Positions 42,706-50,397 of a stretch of 50,397 nt of DNA are shown piece after piece (positions within the stretch are counted from its first letter, which is position 1; each line of letters opens with the position of its first letter). Location of the stretch: the NCBI GenBank assembly GCA_910588025.1, contig CAJUQG010000005.1, forward strand, positions 1 through 50,397. The letters are read 5' to 3'. The notes under the pieces were generated by a model that saw only the letters and a program-made list of their open reading frames with translations, did no database searches and was not told the DNA's origin. The position numbers and the translations under genes were made by a program. This stretch comes from an uncultured Bacilli bacterium (GTDB taxonomy: Bacteria > Bacillota_I > Bacilli_A > RF39 > UBA660).

Positions 42706-45564
42706 TTGGATTTATTGAGTTATTATACACAGGAATTGCAGAAATTTATAAATAAATATAAACTTTCGACATTGAATGCGAATTTAGACGGTGAAAATGC
42801 AGTTCAAGAATTTTATCATTTAAAAGATAATATTAGAACTATGGTGAATGATTTTCTAAAACGAAATAACCATCAAATTACTAAAGAGCAAATTAAAAAC
42901 TTTGATGAGGTATTGAAAGAAGAAAATAGATATTTGGAAATGCTATCTTATGAAATAGAATCTCACATTTTTAATCATGCCTCTATAGATGATAGAGAAG
43001 TTTTGCAACTCCAAAGTAAATTACTTCGTGATTTTTCTCGTTATTATTTAATTCAAGAACGAATCAATTATTTTGTTAAAGTTTCTAAACAAAATAGAGA
43101 ACATTTATTAAATCAAGCAGAATATGGTGTTAACGATGCAATGGTAAATGATTTTTTTATTGTTTGTAAAGATGCAAATGATAAAGATATTCCCATTATG
43201 CGAGAGTTTGCTAGTGAGTATCAAAATTTGATTCATATGCAAAAAGATGTAGGGGAGCTTTATCAAAAAAATCTTCATAAGTTAGAAAAATATTATGAGC
43301 GTGAAAATGCTAAGCTACCTGTTATATTTATTAATAATGGAAAAGAAATCGTATGTGAAAAAACTCGTTTTGATCTTTTATCGAAAAGTGAAGAATCACT
43401 AAGGGGTATTATAAAACTAGATTTCGAGGTTCTTGAAGATCTTTCTAAGGCTTTAGGAGAAAAAGCCAATTATCGTTTTATTTATGAAGGGAAACAATAT
43501 AATATATGTTTGCCTAAACGTTATGAAGGAGATTTAAAATATTTATTAAATGAATTAGCAGATATTCGTGATATTTTACAACAACGTAAGAATATGGGAC
43601 AAAACTCAAAAGAAGCATCTAGTGTTTTAAAGGAAGAACCTTCACGAGAAGATGCGATTTTAATGAATGGTGGAAGAGAAACAGAATCAACTGTCTATTC
43701 ATGTCCGCTTTGTACTATTGAAAACATAAATGACTATACAATTCACCATGATATTGACATGGATTATAATTTTTTGGCAAATAAAACACCAAAAGAAGCT
43801 ATTACTTATCTGCAATCTATTATGAGTAAAATTGAATCGGCTTCATATGACAATACTGTGCAAGTTCGAGATTTAGTTGGTAATAAAAAAACAATTCCTG
43901 TGGTTTATTATTCGGATTATATGGATTGTAAAGATTTAGCTTATCAAAAAGCTATGGAAATTAAATTAGAAGAAGCTCGTAAATTACCAGGACCAGAGCG
44001 AAAAACAATTTATGAGCAATTAATGCAAAGAATTGAAATGATAAAGCAACCTCCTATGGTAACTGTTCAGAACAAAAATATTTCTGCTAAATACACTAAG
44101 TATTATTTGCCAATTTTAACTGAACTAAAAAAAGTTGAAAGAGAGATAACTCCAGCTTTAAATGATTCAAGAGCTAATCAAACAAATCAATCTTTAGTAG
44201 GATATCTTATTGATGAAGAATATTTGAATCGTTTGGATGATCATTTAAAACTTAGTTATTATGGAGCTTTAATTGGAAAAGCATCGGAATGTCCTATGGA
44301 ACCTAAAGTTGCATATGAAGTTTTTGGTAATAAGATTCAGATTCCCGTTGCACTTGTTACTACGGTTCAAGAATGTGAAAAGCAAATGAAAATATATATG
44401 GAAAAAAATGCTTTGAAGATTAATGCTGCAGAGGTAAGAGCACGAGATAAAAAAGGTCAATTTGAATATTATCGCCAATTAATTAATAAAATGAGATATT
44501 CTAATAAAGAACCTAAAGTTTATGTTCAAGCTTATAATGAAGTTTTTGAAATACCAAATGAATGTGTGGATACTTTCAATACTTGTATGAAGGAAATAGA
44601 GAACATAATCAACTCTGTTAAAGCTCAATCTACAGAGCTATCTACGTATGTCAATCGTCAAACACATAAAGCTCAGTCTACAGAGTCATCGACTTATAGT
44701 AATACGCAAAGACTTCCTGGTCAATCTACAGAGTTATCAACTTATAACAATTCTCAACCATTTAATATTCAATCTAAAGATTTACCAGCTTATATCAATC
44801 CTAAGAAACACAAAGTTAAGAAAGTACGAAAACCATTTAAAACGAAAGTAAAAGAGTTTCTTAAAAAAATAAGTAATCGAACTAAATTAGCTTTTATGAT
44901 GACTGCTTCTTTTGTTTCTGTTTATGCTTTAGGATTCCTTCATGGAAACCTTTATCAACAGTCTAAGGCTAATGAACAAGTTGAAAGTACTATTTTAAAT
45001 GAATTTGCTCAAGCCAATTCTAATGTTGCAGATTTAACTTCATCAGATTTAGTGAATGGTGATGCTTCCAAAATATTAGGTAGTATCGATTCTGAAATGT
45101 CAAATACGAAATCAAAAGAAGATGAGAAAATAGAAAAGTTGATTAATGCTGCTAAACAAAGTATTGCTAGTCAATTTGGTTCAACCTTTACTTTAAATGG
45201 AAGAAATATTTATTTAGATAAAGATGATAAAGAACCGAAACAATTAAAAGAATCTTTTCAAAAAGAAGTTTATACCATTACTAGTGTTGTGGTAGAAATT
45301 CCAGGAGTTGGAAGAGAAGAAATTAATTATCAAACACCATCTGGGCAAGCTATGGTAAATGAATTAACCAAAAATGGTGCTAAAATTGTTCGTGTAAGTG
45401 GTGTTGCACAAAAAGGTGAAGAAAATTATTACGAGAAAGGTGTAGCAACAGGATATTTCGATATTTCAGATATTAATATGGTAGATTATGCAAATCGTAG
45501 TACTACAAATTTATCTCAACAAATTTTAGCACAGCTTAGTCAAGGAAAGGGAATGGGTAGATAA
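42706..45564 (+). CDS. Large uncharacterised protein with cytoplasmic body, one membrane segment and external tail
   Basis: A 952-residue protein starting at TTG 42706, five to six bases after GAGGTGG; a GTG at 42697 lies inside that site. Residues 1-640 are a long, mostly helical, charged body. A lone Cys pair (CPLC, residues 333-336) followed by two His (347-348) could bind zinc. Around 640-700 four 16-residue repeats read AQSTELSTY or close variants. A basic stretch (KKHKVKKVRKPFKTKVKEFL) leads into one membrane segment (about 727-746). The last 200 residues would then lie outside, with a beta-rich domain. No family is recognised. The DUF1292 gene overlaps the stop by one base. Confidence 0.75.
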   Translation: MDLLSYYTQELQKFINKYKLSTLNANLDGENAVQEFYHLKDNIRTMVNDFLKRNNHQITKEQIKNFDEVLKEENRYLEMLSYEIESHIFNHASIDDREVLQLQSKLLRDFSRYYLIQERINYFVKVSKQNREHLLNQAEYGVNDAMVNDFFIVCKDANDKDIPIMREFASEYQNLIHMQKDVGELYQKNLHKLEKYYERENAKLPVIFINNGKEIVCEKTRFDLLSKSEESLRGIIKLDFEVLEDLSKALGEKANYRFIYEGKQYNICLPKRYEGDLKYLLNELADIRDILQQRKNMGQNSKEASSVLKEEPSREDAILMNGGRETESTVYSCPLCTIENINDYTIHHDIDMDYNFLANKTPKEAITYLQSIMSKIESASYDNTVQVRDLVGNKKTIPVVYYSDYMDCKDLAYQKAMEIKLEEARKLPGPERKTIYEQLMQRIEMIKQPPMVTVQNKNISAKYTKYYLPILTELKKVEREITPALNDSRANQTNQSLVGYLIDEEYLNRLDDHLKLSYYGALIGKASECPMEPKVAYEVFGNKIQIPVALVTTVQECEKQMKIYMEKNALKINAAEVRARDKKGQFEYYRQLINKMRYSNKEPKVYVQAYNEVFEIPNECVDTFNTCMKEIENIINSVKAQSTELSTYVNRQTHKAQSTESSTYSNTQRLPGQSTELSTYNNSQPFNIQSKDLPAYINPKKHKVKKVRKPFKTKVKEFLKKISNRTKLAFMMTASFVSVYALGFLHGNLYQQSKANEQVESTILNEFAQANSNVADLTSSDLVNGDASKILGSIDSEMSNTKSKEDEKIEKLINAAKQSIASQFGSTFTLNGRNIYLDKDDKEPKQLKESFQKEVYTITSVVVEIPGVGREEINYQTPSGQAMVNELTKNGAKIVRVSGVAQKGEENYYEKGVATGYFDISDINMVDYANRSTTNLSQQILAQLSQGKGMGR

Positions 45565-45815
45565 TGGAACTTTATGATATTTTAACGTTAGATGATGGAA
45601 AAGAATATTCACTTGTTAAAATGAAAGAATTATTAGAGGGTACCTTTTGTATGTTAATAGAGGTAGATCAAGAAGAAAATCCTTTAGATAATTTTTTGAT
45701 TCTTCGGAGAGTAACCCTTCCAGATCAAAGTTTTGAATTTGAAGAGTTGCCAGAAGAAGAATATAAGAAAATTGCGGAGATTTTTAAAGAAGAATTTTTA
45801 CATGAAGAAGCTTAA
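45564..45815 (+). CDS. DUF1292-family small protein
   Basis: An 83-residue acidic protein of the DUF1292 type, recognisable by LTLDDGKEYSLVKM, a central FCMLIEVDQEENP strand pair and the EFEELPEEEYKKIAEIF ending. The family is widespread in Firmicutes, often beside yrvI/ruvX genes, and has no assigned activity. Here it follows the uncharacterised 952-residue protein with a one-base overlap (TAATG), so the two are probably co-translated. A terminator follows. Confidence 0.85.
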   Translation: MELYDILTLDDGKEYSLVKMKELLEGTFCMLIEVDQEENPLDNFLILRRVTLPDQSFEFEELPEEEYKKIAEIFKEEFLHEEA

Positions 45816-45831
45816 ACAGGCTTCTTTTTTT
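45805..45831 (+). terminator. Terminator after the DUF1292 gene
   Basis: Stem AAGAAGC (45805-45811) with GCTTCTT (45820-45826), loop TTAAACAG, T run to 45831. Confidence 0.8.
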
Positions 45832-45890
45832 GGTAAAAATTTCTAACTTATTTTTTATTTATTTTTACATACTAATGTTAGGTGAGTAGT

Positions 45891-46229
45891 ATGCGGAAAT
45901 TAGAACAGATTGGTATTATTGGATTGTTTCTCTTTTGTGTAATGAATCCGATTTTTGTTCAAAGTGAAACGAGAGAAGATCGGACCATTGAAGTTTCACA
46001 AAATATAAAAAAAGTTGGCGAATTTTTAAGAAATCAAGATTATTTTGAAGAAATTTCTAAATTGTGTCATGAAGATAAGTGTTTTGCGATTGATGTTCAT
46101 GATTTGAATCATTCTTTGGAAATATTAGAAGAAAAAGTGTTGAAAGAGATTCAGTTTGAGTATGGAAGTGAGAAAGCGTTGGAGGCAAAAATAAAAGGAT
46201 TTTCTATTACAAAAATCCTAACGAGATAG
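45891..46229 (+). CDS. Small secreted protein of unknown function
   Basis: A 112-residue protein with a signal peptide (IGIIGLFLFCVMNPIFVQS) and a short mature part rich in Glu and Lys with two Cys (CHEDKC), which could form a tight disulfide. ATG 45891 is preceded by AGGTGAG. No family is recognised. Its last 12 bases overlap the end of the convergent HD/radical-SAM gene, and no terminator separates them. Confidence 0.65.
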   Translation: MRKLEQIGIIGLFLFCVMNPIFVQSETREDRTIEVSQNIKKVGEFLRNQDYFEEISKLCHEDKCFAIDVHDLNHSLEILEEKVLKEIQFEYGSEKALEAKIKGFSITKILTR

Positions 46230-47768
46230 CTTTCCTTGATAAGAATGTCGACGATTTAATTCGGCATCAATATCATTTAAGACTGTAAATTTTTTTAATA
46301 CCCAAGAAGGAGCAATTAAGTCTTCTTTTTTTGGGTCGCCAGTTAAACGATGAATTACTATATTTTTTTCTAATAATTCTAATTGGTCACAAACAATGTC
46401 TACAAATTCTTTTTTGGTTAAAACAGGAAAAGGGTTATTTTGAAATAATTTTTCTAATGGAGTATCTTTTAAAATGTGTAACATATGAATTTTTATGCCA
46501 TCAATTTTTAAATGATTTAAATAACGGACCGTTTCTAACATCATTTCCTTGGTTTCATTTGGCAATCCATTGATAATGTGAACAACAACAGGAATTTTTC
46601 TTTGCTGTAGTTTTTTGACCATTGTTTCAAAGTTTTCTAGTGTATGACCGCGATTAATTGTTTGTAACGTTTTTTCATGAATACTTTGTAATCCTAATTC
46701 AATTGTTAAAAAAGTTCGTTGATTTAATTCTGTTAAGTAATCAAGAGTCTCTTCATTAATACAATCACTACGAGTGGCAATAGATAATCCAACAACATTA
46801 GGTAATTTTAAAACAGATTCGTATTTTTCTTTTAAAATAGGTAAGGGTGCAAATGTATTGGATGCTGCTTGGAAATAAGCAATGTATTGACTATTCGGCC
46901 ATTTTTTAGCTAATTGATTTTTTATGTTATGAAATTGAGTTACTAAATCTTGATCTTGGGATCCAGCAAATTCACCACTTTTTGATTTACAAAAAATACA
47001 TCCATGGCCATTTTTGATGTTTGGACAACCAAAACCAGCATTTAAACTAACTTTAAAGACTTTGGTCCCAAATTTTTTTTGATAAAATTCATCTAGAGAA
47101 AAATAATGTTTGGTAAACTCAGGAGATTTTTTTTCTACATGATAAATTTTGCAACAAAAGTGATAAACTTCATAAAAGATTTTTTTTAGTTCTTGTTTGT
47201 GCTCAAGATAATAAATAACTTCTTTTAAAAAATTTTCATATTCTTCACTAGGAAGATAAATTTTACTATAACCATGTGGACCATATTTGCGCTCTATGTA
47301 TTCGTAGCTTCTTTCAAACATTTCATCTACGGTTAATTCTTTATAAAATTCTAAGGAATATAAAAGTGTACTTCTTAAAATCCCTTTTATTGTAGTAAAA
47401 CGATCAGCTGTAGAAATGATTTGACCATAGATGGAACGAGGAGGATATTCTAAAGAAGCGCGATGATCGACAATCGCCATGGCCATGGTTTTTATTTCAG
47501 AATCGGTAAACCATTTTTTTAAATTTTTATCTCTTTCTAAGAATAGACTAGAATTTATTTCATGATTTTTACGTCCTTCATGGCAAGCAATATCATGGAA
47601 AATGGCAATTGTGTAAACCATATTTATATTTACTTCTAGATTTTTAGCTAATCGTAAACTTCGTTCGATGACTTCATAGATGTGCCAACTTTGATGAGCC
47701 CAATCATTTTTTTGATAAATAGGTAATATTTCTTCTTTTAAATATTTTTTTAGTTCTTTTTGAATCAT
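46218..47768 (-). CDS. HD-domain protein fused to MnmL/YtqA radical-SAM protein
   Basis: A 516-residue fusion. Residues 1-200 form an HD phosphohydrolase-type domain (SWHIYEVIERS, IFHDIACHEG with the HD pair near 53-54, MAIVDHRA, STADRF). Residues of about 205-516 match the TIGR01212/YtqA radical-SAM family, with the iron-sulfur cysteines in GFGCPNIKNGHGCIFCKSKS and YIAYFQAASNTFAP. YtqA has been renamed MnmL and linked to making mnm5s2U in the wobble base of tRNAs of Gram-positive bacteria, usually beside the MnmM methylase; no mnmM gene is in this window. The frame is continuous. GGAGG precedes the ATG. Confidence 0.9.
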   Translation of the reverse strand: MIQKELKKYLKEEILPIYQKNDWAHQSWHIYEVIERSLRLAKNLEVNINMVYTIAIFHDIACHEGRKNHEINSSLFLERDKNLKKWFTDSEIKTMAMAIVDHRASLEYPPRSIYGQIISTADRFTTIKGILRSTLLYSLEFYKELTVDEMFERSYEYIERKYGPHGYSKIYLPSEEYENFLKEVIYYLEHKQELKKIFYEVYHFCCKIYHVEKKSPEFTKHYFSLDEFYQKKFGTKVFKVSLNAGFGCPNIKNGHGCIFCKSKSGEFAGSQDQDLVTQFHNIKNQLAKKWPNSQYIAYFQAASNTFAPLPILKEKYESVLKLPNVVGLSIATRSDCINEETLDYLTELNQRTFLTIELGLQSIHEKTLQTINRGHTLENFETMVKKLQQRKIPVVVHIINGLPNETKEMMLETVRYLNHLKIDGIKIHMLHILKDTPLEKLFQNNPFPVLTKKEFVDIVCDQLELLEKNIVIHRLTGDPKKEDLIAPSWVLKKFTVLNDIDAELNRRHSYQGKLSR

Positions 47769-47788
47769 AAGGCCTCCAAATTTCTTTT

Positions 47789-47817
47789 ATTTTACAATAA
47801 ATATGAACTTTCGTCCA
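47789..47817 (-). promoter_or_regulatory. Promoter of the HD/radical-SAM gene
   Basis: On the minus strand TGGACG (47817-47812), a 17-nt spacer and TAAAAT (47794-47789). Confidence 0.55.
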
Positions 47818-47846
47818 TTGTATGGATTATATTTTTATGATAAACT
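47818..47846 (+). promoter_or_regulatory. Promoter of the GH31 gene
   Basis: TTGTAT (47818-47823), a 17-nt spacer and TAAACT (47841-47846) with TG upstream of the -10. It abuts the divergent promoter. Confidence 0.55.
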
Positions 47847-47869
47847 AAAATATAGAATAAGAGGGTGAA

Positions 47870-50287
47870 ATGGTGGCAGACTTTTTTGAACACATGAACG
47901 TTGATTATTCGAATAACCGTAGTAAACCAGAAGCAATTTTTCAAGGAAAAACTTATCGAATTACGGTATTAAGTGAACGACTATTACGATTGGAATATCA
48001 TCAAAACGGTATTTTCTTTGATGATTTGACGGAACAAGTAATCAATCGTAATTTTGATGTGCCTGAATTTCAAGTGTCACAAGATGAAAAGTTTTTAGAA
48101 ATTAAGACGAAATATTTTCATTTACAATATATAAAAGAAAAACCTTTTCAGGGAACCAAGTTTGCACCTGATGCTAATTTAAAAGTTACTTTAGTTAATA
48201 CAGATAAAATATGGTATTTTGGACATCCAGAAGCACGAAATTTTGGAACAACGGCGATGAGTTTAGATGAGAATAGTCAAAAAGTAAGTCTTGCAAAAGG
48301 ACTATATAGTGTGGATGGATTTGTTTCTTTGGATGATTCTCATTCTCTTGTTTTGATGCCAGATGGTTATTTGATGGCTAATTCTGTCAATCGTATCGAT
48401 ACCTATTTATTTGTGTATCGAAGAGATTTTGGTTTATGTTTGAAAGATTATTTTACATTAACAGGGTATCCAGCATTAATCCCTAGGTATGCCTTAGGTA
48501 TTTGGTGGAATCGAAATGAAATTTATAATTTTCAAGATACAAAAGATTTGCTTGGTAATTTTAATCGAAATAGGATTCCTTTGTCTATTTTGCTGTTAGG
48601 TGAATTTTGGCATTTAAAAGATAAGAATAATTTGGCACTTTATAAAACTGGTTTTACTTTTAATCGAAATTTGTTTCCAGATCCTAGTTATTTTACGAAT
48701 TATATGCACGAGCGAGGAGTTCATATTGGAGTGAATGTTGACCCTCATGAAGGAATTATGCCTCATGAAGATGCTTATGATGAGATTGCAAGAGATTTAG
48801 GATTGAATGATCGATATACCATTCCTTTTAATGTTTTTGATAAATTTGTTCTTATTAATTATTTTAATCGGTTGATTACCCCGTTGTTACAAAAAGGCGT
48901 TGATTTTTTTTGGATTGATTATTATTCTTTAAAAGATCCATTTTCTTTACGGGTATTAAGTCATTATCATTTTCAAGATTTTCGAAAATATAAAGATAAA
49001 CGAGGACTTGTAATGAGTCGTAATGGAGGTGTTTGTGCTCATCGCTATCCAGTTTTGTTTTCTGGAGAAACAACGGTAAGTTGGAATACATTAAAAATTC
49101 TTCCTTATTATAATAGTTTAGCTAGTAATAAAGGAATTAGTTGGTGGAGTCATGATGTCGGTGGCTATAAGGATGGAGTAGAGGATGCAGAGCTTTATGC
49201 TAGATATGTGCAACTTGGTTGTTTTAGTCCGATATTTCGTTTTGCATCACAAAGAGGACGTTATTATAAGAGGGAACCTTGGCGCTGGGATGTAAAAACA
49301 TTAACGATTGTACGAGATTATTGTACGTTAAGACATCGTTTAATACCATATCTTTATGGAGAAGCATATAAGTATCACAAAACAGGTCTTCCGCTTATTC
49401 AACCTTTATATTATTTGAATCCTCTTATTTATGATGAAGTAGAATATCGTAATGAATATTATTTTGGAACAGAGTTATTTGTGGCACCGATTACTGTTAA
49501 AAAAGATTTGGTTATGAATCGAGCGATTACGAGAATTTTTTTACCAGAAGGTACATGGTATGATTTTAAAACAGGAAAAAAGTTTCCCGGTAATAAAAGA
49601 TATGTTGTTTTTTATAAGGATGAAGATTATCCTGTGTTTGCACACAAAGGGAGTATTATTCCACTTGCGGATTTGGAGGAAAATATTAATGTTACAACTC
49701 CTCCAAAAGCGATGGAAATTCATGTATTTCCTGGAGAGAGTAATACTTATTATCTTTATGAAGATGATGGAGCAAGTTCTTTGTATGAAGATGGCTATTA
49801 TATTATGACGACGATTGATTATAATTATCTTCAAAATAATTATACATTGATTATTCGACCAATAGAGGGAAAAAGTGGTATTATTCCAGCTGTTCGAGAT
49901 TATCGTATTCGATTTAGAAATACCAGAGAAGCAGATGATGTTAAGGTTTATTTAGATAAAGATTTAATTTCATCGGAATCATATGTGGAAGATGAAGATT
50001 TTATTGTTGTGGTAAAAGATGTTCGTACTACTTCGCAATTAACGATTAATTGTAAAGGAAAAGATATTGAAATTGATGCTGTGCGTATTTTAAATGAAGA
50101 TATTGATTCGATTATTAGTGATTTACAAATTGAAACACGTTTAAAAGAAGAAATTGCTAGTATTATGTATAGTGATTTGGATATTAAAAAGAAACGAATT
50201 CAAATAAAAAAGTTAAAGAGCAAAGGTTTGGAACCACTTTTTATTCGAATGTTTATGAAATTATTAGAATTGTTTTCTGAATTATAA
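47870..50287 (+). CDS. Glycoside hydrolase family 31 (alpha-glucosidase-like)
   Basis: An 805-residue intracellular GH31 enzyme (no signal peptide). An N-terminal beta-sandwich leads to the TIM barrel, with YPALIPRYALGIWWNRNE as the family's entry segment. The nucleophile is Asp350 in FFWIDYYSLKDP. The acid/base position aligns with Glu400 in FSGETTVSWNTL, where most GH31 members have Asp (GD-x-x-x-SW). WWSHDVGGYK and PIFRFASQRGR complete the pocket. C-terminal beta domains follow, then a charged helical tail of about 80 residues. GH31 members act on alpha-glucosides or alpha-xylosides; the specificity is open. GAGGGTG precedes the ATG. Confidence 0.92.
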   Translation: MVADFFEHMNVDYSNNRSKPEAIFQGKTYRITVLSERLLRLEYHQNGIFFDDLTEQVINRNFDVPEFQVSQDEKFLEIKTKYFHLQYIKEKPFQGTKFAPDANLKVTLVNTDKIWYFGHPEARNFGTTAMSLDENSQKVSLAKGLYSVDGFVSLDDSHSLVLMPDGYLMANSVNRIDTYLFVYRRDFGLCLKDYFTLTGYPALIPRYALGIWWNRNEIYNFQDTKDLLGNFNRNRIPLSILLLGEFWHLKDKNNLALYKTGFTFNRNLFPDPSYFTNYMHERGVHIGVNVDPHEGIMPHEDAYDEIARDLGLNDRYTIPFNVFDKFVLINYFNRLITPLLQKGVDFFWIDYYSLKDPFSLRVLSHYHFQDFRKYKDKRGLVMSRNGGVCAHRYPVLFSGETTVSWNTLKILPYYNSLASNKGISWWSHDVGGYKDGVEDAELYARYVQLGCFSPIFRFASQRGRYYKREPWRWDVKTLTIVRDYCTLRHRLIPYLYGEAYKYHKTGLPLIQPLYYLNPLIYDEVEYRNEYYFGTELFVAPITVKKDLVMNRAITRIFLPEGTWYDFKTGKKFPGNKRYVVFYKDEDYPVFAHKGSIIPLADLEENINVTTPPKAMEIHVFPGESNTYYLYEDDGASSLYEDGYYIMTTIDYNYLQNNYTLIIRPIEGKSGIIPAVRDYRIRFRNTREADDVKVYLDKDLISSESYVEDEDFIVVVKDVRTTSQLTINCKGKDIEIDAVRILNEDIDSIISDLQIETRLKEEIASIMYSDLDIKKKRIQIKKLKSKGLEPLFIRMFMKLLELFSEL

Positions 50288-50306
50288 AATTCACAAGGAG
50301 AGATCG

Positions 50307-50317
50307 ATGCTAGTACC
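50307..50317 (+). pseudogene. Start of a downstream gene interrupted by an insertion sequence
   Basis: AAGGAG (50295-50300) and ATG (50307) make an excellent translation start, but only about three codons follow before the presumed end of an insertion sequence (TGTCAAGTACT, from 50318). The open frame ends after 15 codons. The rest of the gene would lie beyond the window. Confidence 0.4.
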
Positions 50318-50397
50318 TGTCAAGTACTCACTAAATAAAAAAATAAATTAACTTAAATATTTAAGTCGATACTGTACAGGCGACAAGTATCCTAAAT
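50318..50397 (-). mobile_element. IS3-family insertion sequence, 3' end
   Basis: The minus strand encodes the end of an IS3-family transposase. The bases 50318-50347 beyond its stop are the terminal region; TGTCAAGTACT may be the tip of the inverted repeat. The other end is outside the window, so neither the repeat pair nor a target duplication can be checked. Confidence 0.6.
50348..50397 (-). CDS. IS3-family transposase (orfB), C-terminal end, partial
   Basis: Reading leftwards from the window edge gives LGYLSPVQYRLKYLS and a TAA stop at 50350-50348. The words SPVQYR close to the C-terminus are characteristic of IS3-family (IS150-type) DDE transposases. Only 15 residues are in view. Confidence 0.75.
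   Translation of the reverse strand, partial: LGYLSPVQYRLKYLS

Overview
The window reads as chromosome from a low-GC, cell-walled Firmicute, most likely an uncultured gut member of the Bacilli/Erysipelotrichia side of the phylum. The grounds are the AT-rich sequence, strong Shine-Dalgarno sites (AGGAGG/GAGGTG), TGA used as a stop (so not the mycoplasma code), pyruvate:ferredoxin oxidoreductase, an LCP ligase with a PASTA-like domain, undecaprenyl-phosphate sugar transfer and a MobV-type mobile element. The species cannot be named from sequence reading alone.

Layout. 1-508: end of an rRNA operon (23S 3' end, a short 5S, terminator). 625-3194: tRNA t6A genes tsaE, tsaB, rimI, tsaD. 3217-8876: cell-surface genes: a convergent LCP-PASTA protein, a secreted dockerin-bearing glucosaminidase, and a membrane protein with a possible cohesin-like domain. 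8940-14708: polysaccharide genes (polymerase/ligase-like membrane protein, GT2, GT4, an Alg14/Alg13-like pair, a WecA/TagO-like transferase). 14759-20767: nifJ and recG, separated by an intergenic region with a predicted antisense-strand small RNA.

20867-about 34600 is an accessory island. It opens with a predicted small RNA gene whose terminator lies in a 41-bp sequence repeated exactly at 28633-28673. Behind it are a tyrosine integrase, a frameshifted MobV relaxase with hairpins that could be oriT, and a RepA-like ATPase gene broken by a nonsense codon and cut at its Walker A region. Then come a row of small enzymes typical of nucleotide or nucleic-acid housekeeping (2H phosphoesterase, NUDIX, two uracil-DNA-glycosylase-fold proteins, MazG-like), plus IMPase, flavin-oxidase-like, GNAT and ABM proteins and two surface proteins. 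Six genes here carry frameshifts or nonsense changes while none of the core genes do, and arginine is mostly AGA rather than the CGT/CGA of the flanks. Both point to recent acquisition and decay, although assembly error cannot be excluded.

34706-50287 returns to chromosome-like genes: a 1633-residue multidomain surface protein, a MATE transporter fused to a cytidylate-kinase-like domain, a DUF1848 protein, a large uncharacterised membrane protein with a DUF1292 partner, an HD-domain/MnmL(YtqA) radical-SAM fusion and a GH31 glycosidase with Glu at the expected acid/base position. The right edge holds the 3' end of an IS3-family transposase, apparently inserted just after the start codon of the next gene.

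The most unusual signal is a pair of predicted small RNAs. The terminator loop of one (minus strand, about 18531-18428) is perfectly complementary over 11 nt to the unpaired stretch before the terminator of the other (plus strand, about 20902-21004). That same stretch is the sequence at which mobile elements appear to have inserted repeatedly.
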